From Pseudomonadota bacterium (GTDB taxonomy: Bacteria > Pseudomonadota > Alphaproteobacteria > Rhizobiales > Hyphomicrobiaceae): a stretch of DNA of 49,766 bases. Shown here piece after piece: positions 17,875 through 26,509 of this stretch. The stretch spans positions 1-49,766 of the forward strand of contig JAEZBZ010000131.1 in assembly GCA_023412745.1 (NCBI GenBank). Direction: 5' to 3'. The number at the start of each line of letters is the position of its first letter. Positions within the stretch are counted from its first letter, which is position 1. The notes below the pieces were generated by a model. It did not search any database. It was not told the origin of the DNA and worked only from the letters and a program-made list of their open reading frames with translations. The translations under genes were made by a program, and so were the position numbers.

Positions 17875-18839
17875 TGCCAAATCTCCCGGTGCGCGCGCAT
17901 CCAGTCGGCAAAGGATTGGACACCGGCTTCAAGGCTGAGCACTGGCCGCCAGCCGGTGTCATTCAGAAGGCGGTCGCCGGCGAGCGGGCCGCGCATGTGG
18001 GTATGGTCGGTCCAGGGCACCGTGCCCGGGCCGACCTCGATGTCGGCTTTTGGCACCGCGGCTTTCACCGCGCTGACGACCGTGCTGGTGGAATAGTTGA
18101 CACCTGATCCGAGATGATAGGCATCGTGATTGAGCGCTTTGGCATCAACGGCGGCGAGCAAGCCCGCTGCCACGTCGTGCACATGGGTGTAGCTCGCCGC
18201 GAATTCCGCGCCGCTGATCTCTCGTATCGGAATGCCAGTGAGCGCGCACTTCAGGAAATAGGGAATGGGACCGCGCGGGTTTTCGCGCTGGATCGGGACG
18301 AGCGGCTGGCCGTAAACCCATGAAATGCGCACGTTCGCGGCCGGCACTTCGAATTGCGAGCGATACATGGTGGTCAGCAATTCGCCGCAGAATTTCGTCG
18401 TGCTGTAAATGTTGGCGACTTTGGGAATGCGGTTTTCCTGGACCGGTTTCGTGATGTCGGTGGCGTCCTGGAAGACGGAGCCCGTGCTGACATTGAGGAA
18501 ACGCTGCCAGCTCTGCGTGCGAGCCTGTTCCAGCAGTGCCGCAACGGCGCCAACATTGACGTTCACCGCGTTCAGCGGATCCGGCCGGCAGTACACTTCA
18601 TTAGGGATGGCCGCGGTATGGATGCAGGCCTCGATGCGGCGTGCGGTCGTGAGATCCCGCACGCTCTCCGGCGCCGTCAGGTCGCATTGGACCCAAGCCA
18701 CATCACCTTTGAGCGATTGCGCGTCGTGCTCGCGAAATGTGCCGCGATACTGCGCGACAACGGCCCGTCCCTGGTCGGCGGCCTGGCGGACCAGCTCGAA
18801 CCCCACGTGCCCCATCGCGCCGGTGATCAGTAGAGCCAT
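17871..18839 (-). CDS. NAD-dependent epimerase/dehydratase, first gene of the sugar ABC operon
   Basis: This is an extended SDR of about 322 residues starting MALLITGAMGHVG, with the glycine-rich NAD site at residues 5-13 and a catalytic YSTTK motif. The start at ATG 18839 places the NAD site at the normal position. The best ribosome site in the region (GGGAGGA) lies about 80 bases upstream, before a short ORF that overlaps this start, so the gene may be translated by coupling. It leads the importer operon and probably oxidises or epimerises the imported sugar. Confidence 0.85.
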   Translation of the reverse strand: MALLITGAMGHVGFELVRQAADQGRAVVAQYRGTFREHDAQSLKGDVAWVQCDLTAPESVRDLTTARRIEACIHTAAIPNEVYCRPDPLNAVNVNVGAVAALLEQARTQSWQRFLNVSTGSVFQDATDITKPVQENRIPKVANIYSTTKFCGELLTTMYRSQFEVPAANVRISWVYGQPLVPIQRENPRGPIPYFLKCALTGIPIREISGAEFAASYTHVHDVAAGLLAAVDAKALNHDAYHLGSGVNYSTSTVVSAVKAAVPKADIEVGPGTVPWTDHTHMRGPLAGDRLLNDTGWRPVLSLEAGVQSFADWMRAHREIWQ

Positions 18840-18913
18840 TGCGATACCGCACGCGTCGAGCAAAGCAGAAAGGTGCCGTGAACAGGCCGATCGCTGGTCG
18901 ATCGCGCAGGCAT
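18827..18913 (-). CDS. Possible 28-residue leader ORF overlapping the epimerase start
   Basis: A strong GGGAGGA site is followed at proper distance by ATG at 18913. The ORF reads MPARSTSDRPVHGTFLLCS and continues to a TGA at 18827-18829 that overlaps the epimerase ATG region. The peptide has no recognisable motif. It may be a translational-coupling leader, or the ribosome site may be chance. Confidence 0.3.
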   Translation of the reverse strand: MPARSTSDRPVHGTFLLCSTRAVSQWLY

Positions 18914-18937
18914 CGGTATCCTCCCTCTCCCGTATGA

Positions 18938-18973
18938 TTTTTATATTATGGGAGTTGATTTCTATTAGTGAAA
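18938..18973 (-). promoter_or_regulatory. Promoter of the epimerase-sugar ABC operon with overlapping IclR-type site
   Basis: Read leftward, TTTCAC (18968-18973) and CATAAT (18945-18950) are separated by 17 bases and make a good sigma-70 promoter. The -35 box is inside a 15 bp imperfect palindrome at 18959-18973 (TTTC...GTGAAA) resembling two sites near the aldehyde dehydrogenase gene. Binding there would block RNA polymerase. Confidence 0.5.
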
Positions 18974-19051
18974 ATTGGTCGATGCCGCTCCGTCTGTCAA
19001 CGTCGAAGTTAGGCAGTCAGATGATTTGTTCCCGGTTCGGCGGCGGGGGTG

Positions 19052-19894
19052 TTATTTCGCGGGGGTAAATCCGAATTCTGCGGAGAGTGCTTCGGCGCGT
19101 TCCCGCACCAGCTTCGACTTGTTCTGCAGCGCTGCGATCGAAAGGCGCCATACTGGACCCGATAAACCGATTGCGCCGATGACTTGGCCGGAAAAATTTC
19201 GCACCGAAACGGCCACGCACCTTACCTCGGCATTGAACTCTCCGTCGTCGAACGCGATCTCGTTTTTGCGAACCTCCTCGATTTCGCGGCGCATAAGGTC
19301 CGGATCGGTGATTGTTTTCGGCGTGAAGGCAATGAACGAACGCCGCTTCAGATAATCCTCGAACTGGTGCGGCGGCAGCGACGCCAGCAGCACTTTGCCG
19401 AGCGCTGTTGAATGAGCTGGCCTGACGACGCCTGCGCGCTCTGCGAGCTGGAAAGCGCCACGACCCGCAGTCTTGGCCAGCACCACGACATCGTCGCCGG
19501 AGCGAACCGCGAAGTGACAGCTTTCGTGCGTAGCGGCGGACAGTTCTTCCAGGATCGGCGTTGCCAGCGCGACCATTTCGGTTTCATCGAGTGCGCTGGC
19601 GGCCAGTGTGAAGAGCGGGCGTCCGATGCGATACGCCTTGGTGCCTGGCATTTGCCGCAGATAGCCGAGCACCATCATCGTCTTCACGAGATGGAAGGTC
19701 GTGCTGTTATGGAGCCCGACCTGCCGGCTCAGGTCGCCGAGCCTGATGCCTTCCCGATGGCGGGCGACCTCTTCAAGAATTGCGAAGGCGCGTTCTATCG
19801 ACTGCACTCCGCCGCCACGCTCTTTCGTATCGACGCCGGCGGCAGGAAGTTGTTCCTCATCGACGGCGGGTGGCGCAGTTTTCGCTCGGGCCAT
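19052..19894 (-). CDS. IclR family transcriptional regulator
   Basis: This 280-residue regulator has a winged helix-turn-helix at about 28-90 (VQSIERAFAILEEV, then LGDLSRQVGLHNSTTFHLV) and the C-terminal IclR effector domain with a conserved FxAFTPKT and the GAIGLSGPVWR run near the end. GGAGAAC precedes the ATG. It follows the aldehyde dehydrogenase gene by 15 bases and is co-transcribed with it. Repeated 15 bp motifs before this operon, the divergent operon and the epimerase-ABC operon make it the likely common regulator. The effector is unknown. Confidence 0.92.
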   Translation of the reverse strand: MARAKTAPPAVDEEQLPAAGVDTKERGGGVQSIERAFAILEEVARHREGIRLGDLSRQVGLHNSTTFHLVKTMMVLGYLRQMPGTKAYRIGRPLFTLAASALDETEMVALATPILEELSAATHESCHFAVRSGDDVVVLAKTAGRGAFQLAERAGVVRPAHSTALGKVLLASLPPHQFEDYLKRRSFIAFTPKTITDPDLMRREIEEVRKNEIAFDDGEFNAEVRCVAVSVRNFSGQVIGAIGLSGPVWRLSIAALQNKSKLVRERAEALSAEFGFTPAK

Positions 19895-19909
19895 CGGGGT
19901 TCTCCAGCG

Positions 19910-21361
19910 TTACAGATTGAATACGACCAGCCGTTCTTCGGTCATGTCGCGGATGGCATATTTGGGGCCTTCGCGGCCGATGCCGCTGTCCTTGACCCCG
20001 CCGTAGGCGAGTTGGTCCGTGCGCCACGACGAGCTGCCGTTGAGAATGACGCCGCCGGTGCGAATTTCGCGAACGGCGCGCATGGCCAGATCCAACGATT
20101 TTGTGAAGATCCCGCATTGCAGGCCAAAGCGGCTCGCGCTGATGTGCTGGAAAACATCGCCAATATCGGAGAATTTCTGCACGCCGACGACCGGGCCGAA
20201 TACTTCTTCGCACGACACCTTCATCTGCCGCGACACATCGGCGAGAACGGTCGGAGTCACCTGCGCGCCGTCGCGATGGCCGCCGGTCATGAGGCGCGCG
20301 CCCTGGCTGACCGCTTCCTTGATCCAGCTTTCGATGCGGATTGCGGACCTTTCGTCGATGACGGTGCCGACGTCGGTTTGCGGGTCCATCGGATCGCCGA
20401 CTTTCAGCTTCTTCACCTCGGCGGTGAGGCGCGTGAGGAAGGCGTTGTAAAGGCTTTCGTGGACGAAAACGTTCTGCACCGAGATGCAGCTTTGTCCGGC
20501 GAGGCGCATGGAATTGCGGGCGCAAATCGGGGCACATTCCTCGACCGATGCGTCGGAAGCGACGATCACTGGGCCGTCGCCGCCGAGTTCGAGGGCTACG
20601 CGGCGCAAGCCCGAGACCGCCTTGATCTCGGCGCCGACGTGCGTCGAACCGGTAAAGGTTATGAAATCGACGCGCGGATCGCGCACGAGCGCGGGTCCCA
20701 CGATATCGCCATACAAGACGTTGACCGAGCCGGCCGGCGCGCCGGCATCGACGAACATCTCGGCCAGCATATGTACAACGCCTGGCGACTGCGGCGGTGC
20801 CTTGAGCACGATGCTGTTGCCGGCTGCCAGCGCAGGCGCGATCTTGTGGCAGGCGAGATTGAATGGAGCATTGAACGGCGTAATACCGGCGACGACGCCG
20901 ACAGGAAACCGCAGCATGATCGCGATCTTGCCCGCGCCCATCTGAGAGCCTTCAACGGGCACTTGCTCGCCCTCGATGCGCACGGCTTCTTCCGCCGACA
21001 GCTCGATAGTGTCCTGGGATCGCACGACCTCGCCGCGCGCATCCTTGATGGCTTTGCCGGTTTCGCGCGTCATGACTTCGGCAATCGCGTCAGCGCGCTC
21101 GAGCAGAAGCGCCTTGACCCGCCGCAGCAAAGCGGCGCGCTCATAACCTGGCATTGCGGCCATAACGGCCTTTGTAGCTGTGGCGGCTTTGAGCGCCGAG
21201 TCGAGATCGGCCATCGACGAGCGCGGTGCACGGGCGACGACTTCATTGCGATAAGGGTCTATGACCTCGAGCTGATCCGCAGCCGCGCACCACTGACCAT
21301 TGATGAGGTTGGGAATCGTCCGCACTGTGCTGCTGATCGTCTTTGCAGCATTTACCGCCAT
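19910..21361 (-). CDS. NAD(P)-dependent aldehyde dehydrogenase
   Basis: This is a 483-residue member of the aldehyde dehydrogenase superfamily, which oxidises an aldehyde to an acid. Visible residues are Asn164 (TPFNAPFN), Lys187 (SIVLKAPP), Glu258 (ALELGGDGP) and the nucleophile Cys292 (AGQSCISVQ). The QSCIS context resembles lactaldehyde and related dehydrogenases more than betaine aldehyde types. GGGAG lies upstream of the ATG. It heads a two-gene operon with the IclR regulator. In the pathway it could convert a sugar-derived semialdehyde to a dicarboxylic acid; the substrate is not known. Confidence 0.92.
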   Translation of the reverse strand: MAVNAAKTISSTVRTIPNLINGQWCAAADQLEVIDPYRNEVVARAPRSSMADLDSALKAATATKAVMAAMPGYERAALLRRVKALLLERADAIAEVMTRETGKAIKDARGEVVRSQDTIELSAEEAVRIEGEQVPVEGSQMGAGKIAIMLRFPVGVVAGITPFNAPFNLACHKIAPALAAGNSIVLKAPPQSPGVVHMLAEMFVDAGAPAGSVNVLYGDIVGPALVRDPRVDFITFTGSTHVGAEIKAVSGLRRVALELGGDGPVIVASDASVEECAPICARNSMRLAGQSCISVQNVFVHESLYNAFLTRLTAEVKKLKVGDPMDPQTDVGTVIDERSAIRIESWIKEAVSQGARLMTGGHRDGAQVTPTVLADVSRQMKVSCEEVFGPVVGVQKFSDIGDVFQHISASRFGLQCGIFTKSLDLAMRAVREIRTGGVILNGSSSWRTDQLAYGGVKDSGIGREGPKYAIRDMTEERLVVFNL

Positions 21362-21652
21362 ATCCGGTGCTCCCTATTTGGAGTGCGCCGCCGACATTCG
21401 CGCGCGGGCCGCGCATGGTCATGTTGTTGACTTCAGAGCTTGTATCTCACATCGTGAAACGTCAATTCATATTTCCGGCCGATGCGCACACCCCTCCGGC
21501 CGGGGGAAAATGGCGCGGGAACCGGGACGCGCGCGTGTGGAATCTCAGAATATGGGTTGACTTCGCACAATGTGAAAAATAGGGATTATGAAAACGCGCA
21601 AAAGCGCGACCAGCCTTGGGGCCTCCAACAGGCCAACCATGGGGAGACGCCA
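21362..21652. promoter_or_regulatory. Divergent control region with two IclR-type sites
   Basis: TCTCACATCGTGAAA (21445-21459) and TCGCACAATGTGAAA (21563-21577) match at 12 of 15 positions. A TTGACT -35-like box precedes each (21427-21432 and 21557-21562). The second box has only a weak -10 (TAGGGA, 21580-21585). The region separates the aldehyde dehydrogenase-IclR operon from the rightward epimerase operon. No coding signal is seen. Confidence 0.5.
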
Positions 21653-22528
21653 TTGACCTTTGAGAACGTCCTCGTCACAGGCGGCGCCGGAAGGCTGGGC
21701 ACTTACGTGGTCGATCGCTTGGTGGGTCGCTGCAACCTGAGTGTGCTGGACATCAAGCCGCTCGATGCCGAGCGCGCAGCCAAGGTTCGGCAGGTCGATG
21801 TCAGCATCACGGATTACGCCGCGCTGCGCGAAGCGTTTGCCGGGCAGGACGCGATCATCCACCTAGCCGCCATTCCCAACCCCCGCTCGGCCCCGGCCGA
21901 CGTCACGTTCAACAACAACGTCCAGGGCGCCTGGGCGGTACTGCAGGCCGCTGAGGATGCCGGGGTGAAGCGCATCGTTGTGGCGTCTAGCGACTCGGTG
22001 TTTGGGCTTTCCTATAATCCGCCGGACTGGCCGCCGAAATACTTGCCCGTTGACGAAGCGCACCCGACGCGACCGACCGAATTCTATTCCCTGAGTAAAT
22101 ACGTTACCGAAACAATTAGCGAAAGCTACGCGCATCGAAAAAAGCTGCAGGTGCAGGTTATTCGGCCCGTACATATTGTTTTTCCGCCCGAGTACCCTGA
22201 ACTCGAAGCGCGCGGAATCGATCCGCAGAACTATCATTTCTGGGCCTACGTTTCGCCGGAGGATGTTGCGCAGGGCTTCGACCTCGCCGTGCGCTCCGAA
22301 TACAAGGGATATGAGGTCTTCACGATATCGGCTGGCAATGGCCTCAATCCGCGACCGACGCTGGAGATGGCCAAGGAGCGCTGGGGTGTGCTTCCCGAAA
22401 TTCGCAAGCCGGACATCTTCCGGAGCGACCCGTTCGCATCGGTCATGGACATTAGCAAGGCGCGAGATCGCTTGGGCTATCAGCCAACGAGCGATTGGCG
22501 GAAAATGCACGCGACGATCCCGGAATAA
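21653..22528 (+). CDS. NAD-dependent epimerase/dehydratase, uronate dehydrogenase-like SDR
   Basis: The protein is 291 residues when started at the TTG at 21653, which has GGGGAG six bases upstream and puts the NAD site (TGGAGRLG, residues 9-16) at the normal place. The longer upstream frame does not look coding. Catalytic residues are Tyr145 and Lys149 in YSLSK, with SSDSVFG before them. The short length and the sequence after the NAD site resemble uronate dehydrogenases, which oxidise hexuronates to aldarolactones, but the match is by eye. It heads a rightward operon with a TIM-barrel isomerase and two flavoproteins. Confidence 0.83.
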   Translation: MTFENVLVTGGAGRLGTYVVDRLVGRCNLSVLDIKPLDAERAAKVRQVDVSITDYAALREAFAGQDAIIHLAAIPNPRSAPADVTFNNNVQGAWAVLQAAEDAGVKRIVVASSDSVFGLSYNPPDWPPKYLPVDEAHPTRPTEFYSLSKYVTETISESYAHRKKLQVQVIRPVHIVFPPEYPELEARGIDPQNYHFWAYVSPEDVAQGFDLAVRSEYKGYEVFTISAGNGLNPRPTLEMAKERWGVLPEIRKPDIFRSDPFASVMDISKARDRLGYQPTSDWRKMHATIPE

Positions 22529-22552
22529 TAGAATTGCGCGACGCGAAAGGGA

Positions 22553-23401
22553 ATGAACGGCATGGTCGCAAATGCGGACTTCGCAATCAATTCCTATTCC
22601 TACACGCTGGATCATACGGCGCGGCAGTTCCTCAATAAGCTCGCTGATCGCGGCTTCGTCGAGTTCGAGCTGATGATGTATCCGGGGCATCTGTGGCCGA
22701 AGGATATGAGTGCCAGCGAACGTTCCGAACTGCGCAATCACATCGAACGTCGTGGCCTGAAGATCACCAGTTTGAATATGCCCAATATCGACATCAACGT
22801 CGCGGGCGCGTCGCGCGAAATGCGCGAGTATTCGCTGGATCTTCTGCGCCATCTGGTTGCGTTCGCGGGCGATCTCGGGGTGCCGGGCGTGATCATCGCG
22901 CCGGGAAAATCCAATCCGCTCTATTCCATGCCGGGACCGCAATTGATGGGGCATTTTTTTGCCGCCCTGGATGTGCTCGCGCCGATCGCGGAAAAATCAG
23001 GAACGCAGCTTGTTCTGGAAAACATGCCGTTCACGTTCCTGCCGAAGGTGGCAGATATGCTGGCCGCGCTCGATGAATATGGCCGGCCGGATGTGGCGGT
23101 GATGTACGATGTGGCGAACGGCTGGTTCGTCAAGGAGGATCTCGCCGACGCGCTGCGCGCGTGCGCGCGTTCAGGTCGTTTGAAGCTTGTGCATTTCTCC
23201 GATACGAACCAGACGCTCTATCGCCACGATGCGGTTGGGCTCGGTACGGTACCGTTTGCCGATGTGCTGCCGGTTCTGAAAGAAATCGATCATACCGGTC
23301 GGCCGATGCTGGAAATCATTTCACATGATGCCGACGCAGGCATCGACGAGAGCGTGCGGCGTTTGGCCGGCATGGGATACGGCGCTTTGCGTGCCGACTA
23401 A
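22553..23401 (+). CDS. Sugar phosphate isomerase/epimerase family protein (xylose isomerase-like TIM barrel)
   Basis: This is a 282-residue TIM barrel of the AP-endonuclease-2/xylose-isomerase-like group. Probable metal ligands are Glu156 (LVLENM), Asp186 (MYDVANGW), His214 (VHFSD) and Glu254 (MLEIIS), the usual E-D-H-E set. Members isomerise or epimerise keto sugars, hydroxypyruvate or inosose. It follows the epimerase by 24 bases and precedes the first flavoprotein by 18, so it is mid-operon. Its substrate probably comes from the sugar-acid pathway. Confidence 0.87.
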   Translation: MNGMVANADFAINSYSYTLDHTARQFLNKLADRGFVEFELMMYPGHLWPKDMSASERSELRNHIERRGLKITSLNMPNIDINVAGASREMREYSLDLLRHLVAFAGDLGVPGVIIAPGKSNPLYSMPGPQLMGHFFAALDVLAPIAEKSGTQLVLENMPFTFLPKVADMLAALDEYGRPDVAVMYDVANGWFVKEDLADALRACARSGRLKLVHFSDTNQTLYRHDAVGLGTVPFADVLPVLKEIDHTGRPMLEIISHDADAGIDESVRRLAGMGYGALRAD

Positions 23402-23419
23402 GGCGAGGAGACTTTGGTT

Positions 23420-24919
23420 ATGCTGCCCAATAGTGTTGATGTGGTCGTCGTCGGGGCAGGCAATGCCGCGTTCTGTGCCGCGCTCTCAGCGGCCGAACAC
23501 AATGTCTCCGTGCTGGTGCTCGAACGCTCCCCGCAGTCCGAGGCAGGCGGCAACAGTCGTTTCACCGCCGGCGCGATCCGCTGTGTTTATGACGGCGTTG
23601 ATGATCTAAAAGCGTTGATGCCGGACCTGACGGCGGAGGAAATTGCGAACACGGATTTCGGCTCCTATACCGAGGAACAGTTTCTCGACGATATGGCGCG
23701 CGTTACCGAATATCGCACCGATCCGGAACTGACCGAGATCCTGGTAAGGCGCAGCCGTGAAACGATGCGCTGGATGCGTGGGAAAGGGGTGCGCTTCCAA
23801 CCTATCTATGGCCGGCAGGCGTTCAAGGTCGATGGCAAGTTCAAGTTCTGGGGCGGACTGACCGTCGAGGCTTGGGGCGGTGGACCGGGTCTCGTTGATG
23901 CGCTCACCGCGTCTGCAGGCAGGAATGGCATTACGGTCGCCTACGAGGCGCGCGCCATGGCCCTGGACCAGGATGATAGCGGCAGCGTCACTGGCGTACG
24001 TGTGCGGCATGGCGGCAAAACGCAAACCGTTAAGGCGAAGGCCGTCGTCCTGGCTGCCGGTGGTTTCCAGGCAAACACGGAATGGCGCACGCGCTACCTC
24101 GGGTCGGGTTGGGATCTCGCCAAGGTGCGCGGTACACGGTTTAACACGGGCGACGGTATCCGGATGGCGTTGGATGCCAGCGCGCAGCCGACCGGCAATT
24201 GGTCGGGCTGTCACGCGGTCGGCTGGGAGCGCAACGCGCCCGCTTTCGGCGATCTGGCAGTCGGCGATAACTTCCAGAAGCACAGTTATCCGTTCGGTAT
24301 TATGATTAATGCCAGTGGCGAAAGGTTCGTCGATGAGGGGGCCGATTTCCGGAATTATACTTACGCGAAATACGGCCGTGTCATTCTCGCCCAGCCCGGT
24401 CAGTTCGCCTGGCAGTTGTTCGATAAAAAGGTGCTCCACTTGCTGCGCGATGAATATCGCATCAAGCAGGTCACGAAAGTTTCGGCACAAACGCTTGAGG
24501 AGTTGGCGTCCAAACTGGAGGACGTTAATAACGCCAAGGCCCTCGAAACGATCAAGACGTACAATGCCGCTGTTATGGCCGAGGTGCCGTTCAATCCAAA
24601 CGTCAAGGACGGGCGTGGAACCCGCGGTCTCGCGGTGAATAAATCCAACTGGGCAAATATTCTCGACGAGCCGCCATTCGAAGCATACGCCGTCACCTGC
24701 GGCATCACCTTCACATTCGGTGGCGTGAAGATCGATACCTCGGCGCGTGTCATAGATACCGATGGAGAGCCCATTCCCGGACTTTTTGCGGCCGGTGAAA
24801 TGGTCGGGGGAATTTTCTATTTCAATTATCCTGGCGGCACCGGACTGATGAACGGCGCTGTGTTCGGGCGTATCGCCGGAGACAGTGCGGGTGAGCGGGC
24901 GCGCGGGCGCAACGCCTGA
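23420..24919 (+). CDS. FAD-dependent oxidoreductase, tricarballylate dehydrogenase (TcuA)-like
   Basis: This is a flavoprotein of about 499 residues in the fumarate reductase/succinate dehydrogenase family. The N-terminal dinucleotide fold begins VDVVVVGAGNAAF, with LVLERSP ending the second strand, then SEAGGNSRFTAGAIRCVYD, which resembles TcuA proteins that dehydrogenate tricarballylate to cis-aconitate. The C-terminal FAD part has GLFAAGEMVGGIFYFNYPGGTGL. I chose ATG 23420 because GAGGAG lies nine bases upstream; a TTG at 23414 is possible. No TcuB electron-transfer partner is next to it; a second flavoprotein is. The real substrate may be a related polycarboxylate or an enone. Confidence 0.85.
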   Translation: MLPNSVDVVVVGAGNAAFCAALSAAEHNVSVLVLERSPQSEAGGNSRFTAGAIRCVYDGVDDLKALMPDLTAEEIANTDFGSYTEEQFLDDMARVTEYRTDPELTEILVRRSRETMRWMRGKGVRFQPIYGRQAFKVDGKFKFWGGLTVEAWGGGPGLVDALTASAGRNGITVAYEARAMALDQDDSGSVTGVRVRHGGKTQTVKAKAVVLAAGGFQANTEWRTRYLGSGWDLAKVRGTRFNTGDGIRMALDASAQPTGNWSGCHAVGWERNAPAFGDLAVGDNFQKHSYPFGIMINASGERFVDEGADFRNYTYAKYGRVILAQPGQFAWQLFDKKVLHLLRDEYRIKQVTKVSAQTLEELASKLEDVNNAKALETIKTYNAAVMAEVPFNPNVKDGRGTRGLAVNKSNWANILDEPPFEAYAVTCGITFTFGGVKIDTSARVIDTDGEPIPGLFAAGEMVGGIFYFNYPGGTGLMNGAVFGRIAGDSAGERARGRNA

Positions 24920-24942
24920 AAGCGTGGTTCAATGAGGCTGGC

Positions 24943-26460
24943 GTGAAAACAGAAACCTTCGATGTGGTCGTCGTGGGTGGTGGCGGTGCTGGTCTGGCGG
25001 CCGCGATCGAAGCGCGGCGGCTTGGACGTGATGTTGTTTTACTGGAGAAGAATGTGCAATTGGGGGGATCGACGGCATGGTCGATCGGTTCGGTCAGCGC
25101 GTCGGCGACGCCGCATCAGATCGCGAAGGGCATAAAGGACAGCCCGACTGCACACTTCGAGGACATGCCGGGTTTCGCGGGAGCTCTTGCCAATCGCGAT
25201 AATGAAGAATTGCGGCGCGTGCTGTGCGACGAAATGCCGGAAACGTTTCGCTGGCTGTTGTCGCATGGCGTGCGATTCTTTGGGCCCATGCCGGAGCCGC
25301 CGCATCAGCAGCCGCGCATGCATAACGTTCTGCCGAATTCGCGCGCATTTATCTATCATCTCGGGCGCGCAGCGCGCCGTGCCGGTGTTGTTATGCGCTG
25401 TGAAACACGGGCATCATCGTTATTTGAGACGGAAGGGCGCGTAGCTGGCGTTGATTGCGTGACGGCTGAGGGGGCGGTGCGCTTCATCGGACGCGGTGGT
25501 GTCATTCTCGCGGCAGGTGACTTTACCAGCGGTGCCGACCTGAAACGGCAGTACATGGGGGAGCGCGAAGCTGCGGTTTCCGGCGTAAATCCGACGGCGA
25601 CCGGGGATGGCCAGAAGCTCGCAACGGCGATCGGTGGACGTATTCTCAACGGTGATTTGGCATTAGGCCCGGAAATCCGTTTCGTCGCCCCGGCCAAACA
25701 GAACCTGATTGGCCGCATGCCTCCGTGGACATGGCTAGCGCAGTTCATGGCCTGGTCACTTCAGAATGTGCCAGACGCTATTTTGCGGCCGTTCATCATG
25801 AGCTTTCTCACGACAGCGTTGGCGCCGTCGTCCTCGCTATTCGAGCAAGGCGCGCTGTTGGTCAACCGCGATGGGCGAAGGTTCACTGACGAGCTCGGAG
25901 AACCTGCCTACGATATTCCAGCGCAGCCCGATGGCCTCGCGTTCATCGTGATCGATGCGCGGATCGCGAAGCAATTTTCAGCGTGGCCGCATTTCATTTC
26001 AACGGCGCCGGGAATTGCCTACGCATATTTGCGGGACTACCGGCGAAACAGGCCCGATGTTTACACTGAAGCGCCGACGTTGGCGGAGCTGGGTGAAAAG
26101 CTGGGCGGTAAGGGCGGTCGTGGGCTGGCCGCGGCAATCGCTGAGCATAACGCGGGGCGGGGCACAGGGGGTGGTCCGAACCTTCCGCTCGTGGAGCCGC
26201 CGTTCGTCGCCCTGGGGCCTGTCCGCGCCGTGTTCGTGCACAACGAGGGTGGTTTGGCCGTTGATACGTCGCACCGCGTGCTGAATTCCAGCAATGCGCC
26301 AATTCCCGGTCTTTATGCTGCAGGGTCAACGGGGCAGGGCGGCCTGCTGCTCAAGGGCCACGGGCATCATCTTGCCTGGGCCTTCGCGTCCGGGCGCCGT
26401 GCTGGGCGACTTGCGGCGCTGGAGACCGTCTCGCCTGCCACGGTGCCATCGTCAAGCTGA
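24943..26460 (+). CDS. FAD-dependent oxidoreductase, fumarate reductase/3-ketosteroid dehydrogenase-like
   Basis: This is a 505-residue flavoprotein with the FAD motif VVVVGGGGAGLAAAIEA at residues 8-24, LLEKN, the GGSTAWSIGS segment that contacts flavin, and a C-terminal GLYAAGSTGQGGLLLKGHGHHL. It belongs to the FAD-binding-2 family (fumarate reductases, 3-ketosteroid Delta1-dehydrogenases, flavocytochrome c). The start is GTG at 24943 with TGAGG upstream. It lies 23 bases after the TcuA-like gene, and the two are not close copies of each other. Both may add or remove double bonds in one pathway. The electron acceptor is unknown. Confidence 0.85.
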   Translation: MKTETFDVVVVGGGGAGLAAAIEARRLGRDVVLLEKNVQLGGSTAWSIGSVSASATPHQIAKGIKDSPTAHFEDMPGFAGALANRDNEELRRVLCDEMPETFRWLLSHGVRFFGPMPEPPHQQPRMHNVLPNSRAFIYHLGRAARRAGVVMRCETRASSLFETEGRVAGVDCVTAEGAVRFIGRGGVILAAGDFTSGADLKRQYMGEREAAVSGVNPTATGDGQKLATAIGGRILNGDLALGPEIRFVAPAKQNLIGRMPPWTWLAQFMAWSLQNVPDAILRPFIMSFLTTALAPSSSLFEQGALLVNRDGRRFTDELGEPAYDIPAQPDGLAFIVIDARIAKQFSAWPHFISTAPGIAYAYLRDYRRNRPDVYTEAPTLAELGEKLGGKGGRGLAAAIAEHNAGRGTGGGPNLPLVEPPFVALGPVRAVFVHNEGGLAVDTSHRVLNSSNAPIPGLYAAGSTGQGGLLLKGHGHHLAWAFASGRRAGRLAALETVSPATVPSSS

Positions 26461-26471
26461 AATTCAGCCGG

Positions 26472-26497
26472 AAGCCGCGATCAAGAATGCGGCTTTT
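26472..26497. terminator. Intrinsic terminator between convergent genes
   Basis: AAGCCGC (26472-26478) and GCGGCTT (26489-26495) form a seven-base stem with a ten-base loop, ending in TTTT. It follows the second flavoprotein stop by about 12 bases and also precedes the end of the convergent cupin gene. Confidence 0.65.
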
Positions 26498-26509
26498 GAA
26501 ATGGCTTCG

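Noticed and set aside
19412..21430. A 672-residue open frame on the + strand opposite the IclR and aldehyde dehydrogenase genes
   Set aside because: It is antisense to two genes with complete, well-conserved motifs. Its composition (many His, Arg, Ala, Asp) is that of a shadow frame in GC-rich DNA.
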